From assembly GCA_045595795.1 (NCBI GenBank), contig JAZOBC010000006.1, positions 1 to 14,955 of the forward strand: a stretch of 14,955 nucleotides of DNA. Direction: 5' to 3'. Origin of the DNA: UMGS755 sp045595795 (GTDB taxonomy: Bacteria; Bacillota; Clostridia; UBA1381; UBA9506). This document shows positions 6,237-14,945 of this stretch, one piece after another; within the stretch, counting starts at the first letter, position 1, and each line of letters opens with the position of its first letter. The notes under the pieces are model-generated. The model saw only the letters and a list, made by a program, of their open reading frames with translations, was not told the DNA's origin and did no database searches. A program made the position numbers and the translations under genes.

Positions 6237-7052
6237 TTAATTTGATAATCCCAGCAACTTATATGCATTTTTCCATAAAATCGCTTCCTGCTCCGATTCC
6301 GTAAGAGAAAGCTGGTCAAAAATTTCTAATTCCTGCTGATGCAATGACAAAGGATAATCTGTACCGAAAACCACACGATCCGTTCCCAACTTTCGAATCA
6401 TTTCCGTTGCTTTTTGTGGCTCTATAAACCGAACGGAACTGGAAGTATCATAGTAGACATTACTTCTGCCGCACAAATACTGCTCCGTTTCGCGCCAACC
6501 GGCTTCGCCACCTAAGCAATCACCGCTGCCGCCTAAATGTGCCGCCACAACCACAAGTTCGGGTACGGCATCTAATACTGCCGCCAATCGTTTAGGATTT
6601 GCGCCGTCAGAAACCTTGTCGCCCATGTGCATTAAAACAGGGAGTTTGAGCTCAGCAATTTTACGATAGACCGGCATCATAACAGGTTCATCAATGGCAA
6701 ACCCTTGAAAAATCGGGTGAAATTTAATGCCCGAAAGCCCCAATATTTTGAGTCTTTCAAGTTCTGACTCAAAATCTTCATATCCGGGATGCATCGTACC
6801 AAAGCCGATGAGATTCGGCCCGATAAGGCTTGCTACATAGTCATTAATCACCCTCACCTGCTCTGGCTTGGTTGCCGTTGCATGAACCACCATTTTATCA
6901 ATACTGTTCTCGGCCATGCTGTCTAACACAACCTGAAATGTCCCGTTGCCGGCAAGGGGAATGCCATAATATACGTTCAGATTTTTCGCCGCTTTTTCTG
7001 CAATTTTATCGTGAAATGCATGAGCGTGAAAATCCACAACCTTTCTGCTCAC
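6237..7052 (-). CDS. Amidohydrolase family protein (metal-dependent TIM-barrel hydrolase)
   Basis: This 271-residue protein belongs to the amidohydrolase-2 type (COG2159-like), a group of metal-dependent hydrolases and decarboxylases; the substrate cannot be told. Metal ligands visible are His9 and His11 in DFHAH, His142 in LMHMGD, His172 in AAHLGG, and Asp232 in FGTDYP. GIKFHP at 108-113 marks another barrel strand. The start is GTG at 7052-7050, with GAAGAAGG about 8 bases upstream; no better ATG is available before DFHAH. It lies 27 bases after the purD stop and 20 bases before mutY, in the same direction, so it likely rides on the purine transcript. Its position suggests a link with purine or folate-type cyclic amides, but this is only an inference from neighbourhood. 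Confidence 0.85.
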   Translation of the reverse strand: MSRKVVDFHAHAFHDKIAEKAAKNLNVYYGIPLAGNGTFQVVLDSMAENSIDKMVVHATATKPEQVRVINDYVASLIGPNLIGFGTMHPGYEDFESELERLKILGLSGIKFHPIFQGFAIDEPVMMPVYRKIAELKLPVLMHMGDKVSDGANPKRLAAVLDAVPELVVVAAHLGGSGDCLGGEAGWRETEQYLCGRSNVYYDTSSSVRFIEPQKATEMIRKLGTDRVVFGTDYPLSLHQQELEIFDQLSLTESEQEAILWKNAYKLLGLSN

Positions 7053-7079
7053 TGTTTTTTGCCTTCTTCCTAAACAACC

Positions 7080-8351
7080 TTATATCGTCTCTTTTTTTCT
7101 ACCAATATCTTTGCGGTAATGCACACCCTCAAAGGAGATTTTGGTAACACCCTCATAGGCTTTGCAAATAGCAGCATCTAAGCTATCTGCTACCGCTGTC
7201 ACACCCAGCACTCTGCCGCCGGCTGTTAAAAATTTACCATCCAAGAGCTTTGTACCGGCATGAAATACCGTTACATCAGAATCGGCCTCAGCAACATCCA
7301 AACCTGAAATTTCAAAACCGGTTGCATATTTTTTTGGATAGCCGCCTGATGCCATAACCACGCAAACCGCTGCATTATCTGCCCATTCAATTGTAACTTC
7401 ATTCAAGCGTTCTTCTGCCACAGCCAAAAAGATTTCTAACAAATCACTTTTGAGCCTCGGCAAAACAACCTGTGTTTCAGGATCACCAAAACGAGCGTTA
7501 TATTCAATGACCTTCACGCCGTTTTTGGTCATAATCAAACCAAAGTATAAAACGCCTTTAAAGGTTCTGCCCTCTTTGTTCATAGCCTCGACGGTGGGCA
7601 AAAAGATATTCTTCATGCATTCTTCATGAATGGCAGAGGTATAGAGACGGCTGGGTGAGAATGTGCCCATACCGCCGGTATTCAAACCCTCATCATTGTC
7701 ATAAGCACGTTTGTGGTCCTGTGCACTGACCATGGGGTAAATGGTTTTACCATCGGTAAAGGCAAGCACCGAAACCTCCTGGCCAGTGAGGAACTCTTCC
7801 ACAACCACGCGGTTACCCGCATCGCCAAACACCTTGTCGCACATCATATCACGAACGGCAGCTTCAGCTTCTTCAAAGGTAGAGGCAATGATAACGCCCT
7901 TACCCAGTGCCAATCCCTCTGCCTTAATAACCGTGGGATAAGATACGGTTTTTAAATAGCTGATGGCTGCCTCACTGTCGTCAAACACTTCATAGGCTGC
8001 CGTGGGAATGCCATATTTTTTCATCAGTTCCTTGGAAAACACCTTACTGCCTTCAATAATAGCTGCATTTTGTCTGGGACCAAATGCCTTTAAGCCTTCA
8101 GCCTCCAAGCGGTCAACCATGCCCAGCATTAAGGGGTCATCCGGTGCAACCACCGTCAAATCAATCTGATTTTCTTTTGCAAAAGCAACAACGCCTTCTA
8201 CGTCTGTTGCTTTAATATCAACACATTTGGCAAGCTGAGAAATACCACCATTGCCCGGTGCTGCATAGAGCTCCGGTGCAAGGGGGCTTTGTGACAGCTT
8301 CCACAAAATTGTATGCTCACGGCCACCGCCGCCAACAACCAATACTTTCAT
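7080..8351 (-). CDS. purD: Phosphoribosylamine-glycine ligase (GAR synthetase)
   Basis: PurD joins phosphoribosylamine and glycine with ATP to form GAR, step two of purine synthesis. The 423 residues match the family. MKVLVVGGGGREHT forms the N-terminal dinucleotide-like loop, GPRQNAAIIEGSK follows near 96-108, and VIKAEGLALGKGV is the ATP-grasp lysine/glycine loop. EYNARFGDPETQ near 290 carries the metal ligands. The ATG at 8351 has AAAGGA about 10 bases upstream. It follows purH by 21 bases and is the last purine gene of the cluster, as in the Bacillus order. Confidence 0.97.
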   Translation of the reverse strand: MKVLVVGGGGREHTILWKLSQSPLAPELYAAPGNGGISQLAKCVDIKATDVEGVVAFAKENQIDLTVVAPDDPLMLGMVDRLEAEGLKAFGPRQNAAIIEGSKVFSKELMKKYGIPTAAYEVFDDSEAAISYLKTVSYPTVIKAEGLALGKGVIIASTFEEAEAAVRDMMCDKVFGDAGNRVVVEEFLTGQEVSVLAFTDGKTIYPMVSAQDHKRAYDNDEGLNTGGMGTFSPSRLYTSAIHEECMKNIFLPTVEAMNKEGRTFKGVLYFGLIMTKNGVKVIEYNARFGDPETQVVLPRLKSDLLEIFLAVAEERLNEVTIEWADNAAVCVVMASGGYPKKYATGFEISGLDVAEADSDVTVFHAGTKLLDGKFLTAGGRVLGVTAVADSLDAAICKAYEGVTKISFEGVHYRKDIGRKKETI

Positions 8352-8372
8352 TTTATTCTGTCCTTTCCAATC

Positions 8373-9917
8373 TTAGTGCTTGAAATGACGCATACCAACA
8401 AATACCATAGCAATACCATATTTGTCACAAGCGTCAATGGATTCCTGATCCTTTTTAGAACCACCGGGCTGAATAATTGCCTTAATGCCGGCCTTCGCAG
8501 CCTCTTCAACCGTATCGGGGAAGGGGAAGAACGCATCAGAGGCAAGTGCTGCACCCTGAGCGCGCTCTCCGGCATAATCCAAAGCAATTCTTGCCGCCAT
8601 AACACGATTTGTCTGACCGGGGCCTACGCCTAAGGACATATTATCCTTTGCAACGGTGATGGCATTGGATTTTGTATGCTTCACAACCTTCCAGGCAAAC
8701 TTCATATCACGGATTTGCTCTTCGGTCGGCTGAACTTTGGTAACAACTGTCCAGTTTTCTTCATCATAAAGCTTGGTATCTCTCTGCTGAACCAGCAAAC
8801 CACCCATAACCTTTTTCATATCAAAGTCGTTGATATTAGGTTTAACCGCTAAATCAGGCAGCTCCAAAAGACGGATGTTTTGCTTCTTTGTTAAAATTTC
8901 CATTGCTTCTTTTGAGAAAGACGGTGCAACAATGATTTCTAAGAAAATTTTGCTCATTTCCTCTGCTGTAGCCCCGTCAATTTCGCGGTTGGCTGCAATG
9001 ATACCACCGAAAATAGAAACGGGGTCACCCTCATAAGCCTTCTGATATGCTTCTAAAATAGTAGCACCCGTACCAACGCCACAGGGATTTGCATGCTTAG
9101 AAGCCACAACTGTGGGCTCGGTGAATTCCTTAACCAAGTCAAGAGCTCCGTTAGCATCATTAATGTTATTATAAGAAAGCTCCTTACCGTGAAGCTGCTT
9201 CGCAGCAGATAGCGTACCGCAGCAGGGGCCGACTTCTTTATAGAAGACTGCCTGCTGATGAGGATTTTCACCATAACGCATATCCTGAACCTTTTCAAAG
9301 GTTAAGGACAGATTCTTGGGGAACAATTCCTTGCCGATGGTTTTTCTCAGATATGTAGAAATCAAGGTATCATAAGCTGCGGTGTGCTCAAACACCTTAT
9401 AGGCTAAGTAGAACTTCGTATCGCGGCTCACCTCGCCCGCTGCCTTATATTCAGAAAGAACGGTTTCATAATCGGCAGGGTCAACAACCACAGCCACATC
9501 CTGATAGTTTTTAGCCGCAGCACGAATCATAGTCGGACCACCGATATCAATGTTTTCAATGGCATCTTCTAAGGTAACGCCTTCTTTTTGAATGGTTTCC
9601 TTAAAGGGATATAAGTTAATTGCCACAACGTCAATGGTGTCAACACCTAAGGACGTAAGCTGCTCCATATGTTCAGGGTTGGAGCGCATAGCCAAAATAC
9701 CTGCATGAATTTTGGGATGCAGTGTTTTCACACGTCCGTCTAAGCATTCGGGAAAACCGGTGATTTCAGAAACCCCCGTTACAGGCAGGCCAGCTTCAGC
9801 AAGCACCCGCTTGGTGCCGCCGGTGGAAACAATTTCAAACCCCAAATCAATTAAACCCTTCGCAAACTCAACAATACCATTTTTATCAGATACACTCAGC
9901 AATGCTCTTTTTGCCAT
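8373..9917 (-). CDS. purH: Bifunctional AICAR formyltransferase / IMP cyclohydrolase
   Basis: PurH carries out the last two steps to IMP. Residues 1 to about 190 are the cyclohydrolase (MGS-like) domain: KRALLSVSDKNG, STGGTKRVLAEAG, GFPECLDGRVKTLHPKIHAG. The C-terminal two thirds are the formyltransferase, with KHANPCGVG holding the catalytic Lys-His and VGPGQTNRV further on. The start is put at ATG 9917 (514 residues) rather than the upstream ATG 9926. The AAAGGA site lies directly against 9926 but 9 bases from 9917, and MAKRALLSVSDK is the usual family start. It sits between purN and purD; about 28 bases separate the purN stop from this start. Confidence 0.97.
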   Translation of the reverse strand: MAKRALLSVSDKNGIVEFAKGLIDLGFEIVSTGGTKRVLAEAGLPVTGVSEITGFPECLDGRVKTLHPKIHAGILAMRSNPEHMEQLTSLGVDTIDVVAINLYPFKETIQKEGVTLEDAIENIDIGGPTMIRAAAKNYQDVAVVVDPADYETVLSEYKAAGEVSRDTKFYLAYKVFEHTAAYDTLISTYLRKTIGKELFPKNLSLTFEKVQDMRYGENPHQQAVFYKEVGPCCGTLSAAKQLHGKELSYNNINDANGALDLVKEFTEPTVVASKHANPCGVGTGATILEAYQKAYEGDPVSIFGGIIAANREIDGATAEEMSKIFLEIIVAPSFSKEAMEILTKKQNIRLLELPDLAVKPNINDFDMKKVMGGLLVQQRDTKLYDEENWTVVTKVQPTEEQIRDMKFAWKVVKHTKSNAITVAKDNMSLGVGPGQTNRVMAARIALDYAGERAQGAALASDAFFPFPDTVEEAAKAGIKAIIQPGGSKKDQESIDACDKYGIAMVFVGMRHFKH

Positions 9918-9945
9918 GATAGCCATTCCTTTCTTTTCTCATTTG

Positions 9946-10578
9946 TTAGTGAATCGTTACGCAGCGTCCGTTTCGTGTGATTCTGTCGGCGCACAAAAGC
10001 TCTACAGCCTGAGGAAGAAGCACATGCTCTGCCTCCTGCATCACAAGCTTTTGCAAGGCCTCTGCCGTAATACCTTCAGGAATATCGACAGCTTTTTGCA
10101 TAATGATGGCGCCGCCATCTGTCACCTCATTCACAAAATGAACCGTTGCACCCGTCACCTTAACGCCATATTCCAGTGCACGCTCGTGAACAGACAAACC
10201 GTAAAACCCATCACCGCAAAAAGACGGAATCAAGGCCGGATGCACATTCACAATGCGGTCGGGATACTGACGGATAAAATCGTCAGAAAGCACCAGCATA
10301 AAGCCGGCTAAAACCAAAATATCAATTTCGCGTTCTTCCAGCTCAGATAGCAAGGCCGCTTCAAAGGATGCACGGTCAGAAAATGCCTTTCTTTCCACAC
10401 AAATGCCTTCAATGCCGGCTTTTTCAGCACGTTCTAAGGCAAATGCACCGGGCTTGCTGGCAATGACTACACAAATTTCGCCACTTGATAATCTGCCTTC
10501 TTTTTGTGCGTCAATCAGCGCCTGCAGATTGGTACCGCCACCGGAAACTAACACGCCAATTCTTTTTTTCTCGTTCAT
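9946..10578 (-). CDS. purN: Phosphoribosylglycinamide formyltransferase (GAR transformylase)
   Basis: PurN transfers the formyl group of 10-formyl-tetrahydrofolate to GAR. The glycine-rich loop VSGGGTNLQALI is near the N-terminus. NVHPALIPSF near 105-115 contains the catalytic Asn and His, and VTGATVHFVNEVTDGGAII contains the catalytic Asp. The start is put at ATG 10578 (210 residues): AGAGGT lies 7 bases upstream, whereas the in-frame TTG at 10584 is almost on top of it. It begins 12 bases after the purM stop, so translation is probably coupled. Confidence 0.96.
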   Translation of the reverse strand: MNEKKRIGVLVSGGGTNLQALIDAQKEGRLSSGEICVVIASKPGAFALERAEKAGIEGICVERKAFSDRASFEAALLSELEEREIDILVLAGFMLVLSDDFIRQYPDRIVNVHPALIPSFCGDGFYGLSVHERALEYGVKVTGATVHFVNEVTDGGAIIMQKAVDIPEGITAEALQKLVMQEAEHVLLPQAVELLCADRITRNGRCVTIH

Positions 10579-10590
10579 AGCCAAAACCTC

Positions 10591-11625
10591 TTAGGACAGA
10601 ACAACGCCCTGATCGCCCTCTGCCACTTCACCAATCACCCAAGCCTGTTCGCCCAGACTCTTTAAATGACTCACGATGGCATCTGCCTTTTCCTTGTCAA
10701 CGGCCAACACCAAACCAATACCCATATTAAAGGTATTATACAAATCACGTTCGGAAAGACCTGCGGTTTCTTCCATTAAACGGAAAATTGTCGGTGTTTC
10801 AAAACTATCCTTTTTCACATGAGCACAAAGGCCCTCAGGCAGCATACGAGGAATGTTTTCATAAAAACCACCGCCGGTGATATGTGAAACTGCGTTGATG
10901 CCAAAGTTTTCAATGACAGAAAGCAAAGGCTTTACATAAATTTTAGTCGGCGTCAGCAAGGTTTCTCCCAAGGTTTTACCCAAAACAGCAGGTGCATCAA
11001 GCAAACGCTCTTTTGCATTGGGAGAATCTAAATTAAAGATTTTGCGAACCAAGGAATAACCGTTGCTGTGAATACCGGAAGACGCAATACCAATCAAAGC
11101 ATCACCTGCTTTTGTTTTGCTGCCGTCAACAATCTTATCTTTGTCAACAACGCCAACGCAAAAACCTGCCAGGTCATATTCTTCCGGTTTATAAAAACCG
11201 GGCATTTCCGCCGTTTCACCACCAATTAAGGCTGCACCTGCCAATACGCAGCCATCAGCAACACCTTTCACGATTTCTGCAATGCGAGTGGGAACATTTT
11301 TACCCACTGCCAAATAATCTAAAAAGAACAGGGGTTTTGCACCGGAGCAAGCAATATCATTAGCACACATTGCCACGCAATCCTGACCAATGGTGTCGTG
11401 CCTGTCCATCAAAAACGCCAGACGAAGCTTGGTTCCTACGCCATCGGTGCCGGAAACTAAAACAGGATTTTGGTAACCTGCACCCAATTCAAACAAACCA
11501 CCAAAACCGCCCAATCCGCTCAATACGCCGGGAATAAAGGTTTTGTTTACATGTTCTTTCATCAATTTAACTGCCTCGTAGCCTGCTTCAACATCGACGC
11601 CGGCTGCTTTATATGCTGTACTCAT
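10591..11625 (-). CDS. purM: Phosphoribosylformylglycinamidine cyclo-ligase (AIR synthetase)
   Basis: PurM closes the imidazole ring, turning FGAM into AIR with ATP. The 344 residues contain the expected signature GTDGVGTKLRLAFLM near 60-75, followed by GQDCVAMCANDIACSGAKPLFFLDYLA, GGETAEMPGFY and the C-terminal TGGGFYENIPRML. The ATG at 11625 overlaps the purF stop by four bases (ATGA), and its ribosome binding site GGAGGG lies inside the end of purF, so translation is coupled. Its substrate depends on purS/Q/L, which are not in this window. Confidence 0.97.
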   Translation of the reverse strand: MSTAYKAAGVDVEAGYEAVKLMKEHVNKTFIPGVLSGLGGFGGLFELGAGYQNPVLVSGTDGVGTKLRLAFLMDRHDTIGQDCVAMCANDIACSGAKPLFFLDYLAVGKNVPTRIAEIVKGVADGCVLAGAALIGGETAEMPGFYKPEEYDLAGFCVGVVDKDKIVDGSKTKAGDALIGIASSGIHSNGYSLVRKIFNLDSPNAKERLLDAPAVLGKTLGETLLTPTKIYVKPLLSVIENFGINAVSHITGGGFYENIPRMLPEGLCAHVKKDSFETPTIFRLMEETAGLSERDLYNTFNMGIGLVLAVDKEKADAIVSHLKSLGEQAWVIGEVAEGDQGVVLS

Positions 11626-13070
11626 TTTTTGCCCTCCTTGTGGTGTTCAAAATCTGCTTTTTCTACTATAAGCGGCACATCCATGGGGTACTGTCCTGAG
11701 AAGCAAGCATGACAGTAATCGCAATTCAGCGATTTTGTCGCTTCCTTCAAGCCTTCTAAGCTTAAATATCCCAAGCTGTCTGCACCTATTTTTTCTCTGA
11801 TTTCTTCAACGCTGTATTTCACAGCCATCAAACAATCCCTTGAAGGAATGTCTGTTCCAAAATAACACGGCCATAAAAACGGCGGTGAGCTGACGCGCAT
11901 ATGAACCTCTTTTGCGCCAGCTTCTTTCAAAGAACGAATAATGTTGGCACAAGTTGTACCACGAACAATAGAGTCATCAACCATGACCACACGCTTACCC
12001 TCTACGCTACTCTTTAACACGTTCAGCTTAATATTAACAGCAGCCTCGCGCTGTGCCTGAGTAGGCAAAATAAAGGTTCTGCCGATGTATTTATTTTTAA
12101 TAAAACCCTTACCGTAAGGCAAGCCCGATTCTTCTGCATAACCAATGGCAGCGCACAAGCCCGAATCCGGCACACCAAAGACAAGATCTGCATCCACAGC
12201 ATGCTCTTTTGCAAGCTGATGACCCATGGCCTTTCTAACCTCATAAACGCTGGCGCCCTGAATAAAGCTATCGGGTCTTGCATTATAAACATATTCAAAC
12301 ACACAAATTTTTGAACGCTTCAGTGCTTTTTCGTGTTTGATGGAATGAAGACCGTCTTTATCAATCCAAACAACCTCACCGGGTTCAACATCACGGACAA
12401 ATTCTGCGCCGATATTATCAAATACGCAGGTTTCAGAAGACAGCACATAAGAGTTCTGCAGCTTACCGATAGACAGAGGATGAAGTCCGTGAGGATCACG
12501 GGCACCCAAAAGCTTTCGGGGACTCATCATAACCAGAGAATACGCCCCATGGAAATGGTCCATGCAATTTAGAACTGCACCTTCAATAGAATGTGAACGA
12601 ATGCGTTCCTGCGCAATTTTATACATCATAACCTCACTGTCAATAGAGGTGTGGAAAATCGCACCGTTTTGCTTAAAATTTTCTCGTAATTCACCGGCAT
12701 TAATCAAATTGCCGCTATAGGCAAGAGCCAAAGTTCCTTTAACGTATTTATATACCAGTGGCTGAGCATTTTCTCTATAATTACCGCCCTTGGTTGAAAA
12801 ACGAACATGACCCACCGAAATGGTTCCTGGTAGCCCATCTAAAATTCTATCACTAAAAATTTCCGGAACAAGTCCCAAATCCTTATAGCTTAAAAACTCA
12901 CCATCGTTATTCACGGCAATACCGGCACTTTCCTGCCCTCTGTGCTGGAGACCATAAAGACCGTAATAAGTCAGTCTTGCTACATCAAAACCATCATTAT
13001 CATAAAAACCAAAAACACCACATTCTTCTTTGGCTTTATCCGAAATAACAACTGAACTACTAACGCTCAC
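11622..13070 (-). CDS. purF: Amidophosphoribosyltransferase (glutamine PRPP amidotransferase)
   Basis: PurF starts purine synthesis by making phosphoribosylamine from PRPP and glutamine. The N-terminal nucleophile domain begins at Cys17 (CGVFGFY) after a 16-residue propeptide that must be cut off; LQHRGQESAGI follows. The PRPP loop is VVMVDDSIVRGTTC. Cysteines in SKICVFEY, WPCYFGTD and CDYCHAC correspond to the 4Fe-4S ligands of the Bacillus enzyme, so this is the oxygen-sensitive, cluster-bearing type. The start is put at GTG 13070 (482 residues) because GAAGGGAG (13086-13079) overlaps the other in-frame GTG at 13079 and sits 8 bases before 13070. No purine riboswitch is seen in the 92 bases upstream and I find no clear promoter there. 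It heads the purine cluster and overlaps purM by 4 bases. Confidence 0.96.
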   Translation of the reverse strand: MSVSSSVVISDKAKEECGVFGFYDNDGFDVARLTYYGLYGLQHRGQESAGIAVNNDGEFLSYKDLGLVPEIFSDRILDGLPGTISVGHVRFSTKGGNYRENAQPLVYKYVKGTLALAYSGNLINAGELRENFKQNGAIFHTSIDSEVMMYKIAQERIRSHSIEGAVLNCMDHFHGAYSLVMMSPRKLLGARDPHGLHPLSIGKLQNSYVLSSETCVFDNIGAEFVRDVEPGEVVWIDKDGLHSIKHEKALKRSKICVFEYVYNARPDSFIQGASVYEVRKAMGHQLAKEHAVDADLVFGVPDSGLCAAIGYAEESGLPYGKGFIKNKYIGRTFILPTQAQREAAVNIKLNVLKSSVEGKRVVMVDDSIVRGTTCANIIRSLKEAGAKEVHMRVSSPPFLWPCYFGTDIPSRDCLMAVKYSVEEIREKIGADSLGYLSLEGLKEATKSLNCDYCHACFSGQYPMDVPLIVEKADFEHHKEGKK

Positions 13071-13078
13071 AAAAAGCA

Positions 13079-13086
13079 CTCCCTTC
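13079..13086 (-). promoter_or_regulatory. Ribosome binding site that decides the purF start
   Basis: GAAGGGAG on the minus strand overlaps the GTG at 13079 and lies 8 bases before the in-frame GTG at 13070. This favours 13070 as the start and shortens the propeptide by three residues. Confidence 0.6.
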
Positions 13087-13129
13087 TCTACTCAAAACCC
13101 AAAAATTCCATGCATCTAAACGCAAAATC

Positions 13130-13156
13130 GCAGTGCGACCATGCCGGCCGCACTGC
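13130..13156 (-). terminator. Hairpin after kdgK, likely a weak terminator
   Basis: An 8-bp GC-rich perfect inverted repeat, GCAGTGCG/CGCACTGC, with an 11-nt loop, starts a few bases after the kdgK stop. On the minus strand it is followed only by GATTTTGCGTTT, a poor T tract, so it may be leaky. It separates the sugar genes from purF, and read-through could feed the purine cluster. Confidence 0.6.
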
Positions 13157-13162
13157 AAATCA

Positions 13163-14185
13163 TTATCTTTGCACCCGACCGGAACCGTCTCCTTCTGCCA
13201 GGCTCTTTACTTCTTTCACGCTCACGAGGTTAAAATCACCCTCAATGGAATGCTTCAGACAAGAAGCCGCCACCGCAAACTCAATGGCATCCTGCATGCT
13301 GTACTTTTCTAAAAGCGCATAAATCAAACCGCCACCGAAGGAATCTCCACCGCCGACACGGTCAATGATGTTAATGTTATACTTCTTTGATTTATAATAT
13401 TCTTTACCGTCATAAAGCATTGCCGACCAGTTATTTACCGATGCAGAAATACTCTCGCGCAAGGTAATCGCAACATGTGAAAAGCCAAAACGTTCAGCAA
13501 GCTGCTTAGCCACATCACGATAACCGCTGTCTGACAGTTCACCGGATGTGATGTCGGTTTCTGCTGCATGAATGCCGAATACCTTTTCTGCATCTTCTTC
13601 ATTGGCAATACAAACATCCACATATTCCATTAAGCCACTCATAACCTGACCGGCTTTTTCACTGGTCCAGAGTTTTTTTCTGAAGTTTAAGTCACAGCTG
13701 ATGGTAATACCCTTTTTCTTCGCTGCTTTGCAAGCATCAACACACAACTGAGCGGCACTATCGGACAAAGCCGGTGTAATACCCGTGAAATGGAACCACT
13801 CCGCACCGTCAAAAATCATATCCCAGTCAAAATCTACAGAGGTTGCAGTGGAAATAGAAGAATGCGCACGGTCATATGTGACTGTGGAAGCACGCTGAGC
13901 TGCACCCTTTTCTACATAATAAATGCCGACACGCTCTCCGCCTGCTACGATATAATCAGTTGCAACACCATATTTTCTGAGCTCTGATTTGCACCATGCA
14001 CTAATGGGGTTATCCGGCAGTTTGGTTACAAAGTGTGCATCGTGACCATAATTTGCCAAGGATACTGCCACGTTTGCTTCTCCACCGCCAAACGTTGCTT
14101 CAAGACCTTTTGCCTGAATCAGTCTTTGGTGGTCATATGTCTGCAATCTGAGCATAATTTCACCAAAAGTTATTACTTTTGCCAT
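13163..14185 (-). CDS. kdgK: 2-dehydro-3-deoxygluconokinase (KDG kinase, PfkB family)
   Basis: The enzyme phosphorylates 2-keto-3-deoxygluconate to KDPG, the substrate of the aldolase encoded just upstream. It is a PfkB-fold sugar kinase of 340 residues. The N-terminus MAKVITFGEIMLRL is typical of KDG kinases. FGGGEANVAVSLANYG near 32-47 is the sugar-binding segment, and DRVGGGDSFGGGLIYAL carries the catalytic Asp and anion hole. DLNFRKKLW lies mid-protein. The ATG at 14185 has a GGAGG site 7 bases upstream. It follows eda by 34 bases in the same direction. The C-terminal tail EGDGSGRVQR is probably disordered. A ribokinase-like alternative is unlikely because of the eda neighbour. Confidence 0.93.
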   Translation of the reverse strand: MAKVITFGEIMLRLQTYDHQRLIQAKGLEATFGGGEANVAVSLANYGHDAHFVTKLPDNPISAWCKSELRKYGVATDYIVAGGERVGIYYVEKGAAQRASTVTYDRAHSSISTATSVDFDWDMIFDGAEWFHFTGITPALSDSAAQLCVDACKAAKKKGITISCDLNFRKKLWTSEKAGQVMSGLMEYVDVCIANEEDAEKVFGIHAAETDITSGELSDSGYRDVAKQLAERFGFSHVAITLRESISASVNNWSAMLYDGKEYYKSKKYNINIIDRVGGGDSFGGGLIYALLEKYSMQDAIEFAVAASCLKHSIEGDFNLVSVKEVKSLAEGDGSGRVQR

Positions 14186-14219
14186 TTAAATTGCCTCCAT
14201 TTATTTAGATTAATAATGT

Positions 14220-14864
14220 TTACTGACCTCTTGCTTCTTTAATTCGTTTAACGAATTCGCGACCCATAGCCGTAATCGCCGCATAGTCACCGGTTTTTGC
14301 ACCGGCAGTCAAAGAGCTGCCTGCACCAACTGCCACAGCACCGGCACGAATCCACTCTGCAACGTTATTTACATCCACACCGCCAGTGGGCATAATTTTT
14401 GCATAGGGAATCGGTCCGCGGATGGCTTTGATCATACCGGGGCCACCTGCCTCGCCGGGAAACAGTTTCACAATATCGGCGCCTGCTTCCATTGCCTCAA
14501 CCACTTCCTTGATGGTCATTGCACCGGGCATGCATGCTGTTCTGTAACGATTACACAGCTTAACGGTATCTAAATTAAAATAGGGACTGACAACATACTG
14601 TGCGCCGGATAAAATAGCTATCCTGGCAGTTTCAGAATCCATAACCGTACCGGCACCCAAAATAATTTGGTCCGGTGTATATTTTTTTGCAAGTTCTTCA
14701 ATCACATGATGCGCGCCAGGAACGGTAAATGTCAGTTCAATGGCCGGAACACCACCCTCAATACAAGCATCAGCAATTCTGATAGCCTGATCAGCATCTT
14801 TCGCTCTAACCACAGCCACAATACCGGAGTCACAAATTTTCGTAATAATTTTTTCTTTATCCAT
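14220..14864 (-). CDS. eda: KDPG/KHG aldolase (2-dehydro-3-deoxy-phosphogluconate aldolase)
   Basis: It splits KDPG into pyruvate and glyceraldehyde-3-phosphate. The protein is a single TIM barrel of 214 residues, the normal size. Arg20 (VVRAKD), Glu43 (IELTF), GAGTV at 70-74 and Lys133 in DIVKLFP (the Schiff-base lysine) are all present. The phosphate-binding end is PTGGV near 159-163, and GAGSSL closes the barrel. The ATG at 14864 has the strong site AAGGAGGAG about 7 bases upstream. With kdgK it makes a two-gene route from ketodeoxygluconate, as used for hexuronates and pectin sugars. Further uronate genes, if present, are outside the window. Confidence 0.95.
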   Translation of the reverse strand: MDKEKIITKICDSGIVAVVRAKDADQAIRIADACIEGGVPAIELTFTVPGAHHVIEELAKKYTPDQIILGAGTVMDSETARIAILSGAQYVVSPYFNLDTVKLCNRYRTACMPGAMTIKEVVEAMEAGADIVKLFPGEAGGPGMIKAIRGPIPYAKIMPTGGVDVNNVAEWIRAGAVAVGAGSSLTAGAKTGDYAAITAMGREFVKRIKEARGQ

Positions 14865-14907
14865 TGTTTTACTCCTCCTTCGTCCCTAAAAATCAAATAT
14901 CTCTATT

Positions 14908-14916
14908 AGTATAACA
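14908..14916 (-). promoter_or_regulatory. Extended -10 promoter of eda-kdgK
   Basis: On the minus strand TGTTATACT (14916 down to 14908) is an extended -10 element; transcription would start near 14901, about 37 bases before the eda ATG. No good -35 hexamer is seen at the right distance, so an activator or the TGn element may make up for it. Confidence 0.5.
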
Positions 14917-14934
14917 AAATTTCCGCAAAATATA

Positions 14935-14945
14935 TTGTACCACAA
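14935..14945. promoter_or_regulatory. Candidate operator TTGT-N3-ACAA before eda
   Basis: TTGTACCACAA is a perfect 4-3-4 inverted repeat in the -35 to -44 region of the eda promoter. It matches the TNGT-N3-ACNA pattern typical of FadR-subfamily GntR regulators, which often control uronate and ketodeoxygluconate genes. The site is short and could be chance; no regulator gene is in view. Confidence 0.35.

Noticed and set aside
9712..10311. A 199-codon open frame on the plus strand across the purH/purN junction
   Set aside because: It is antisense to two clear purine genes, has no recognisable motif and its composition follows the opposite-strand codons.
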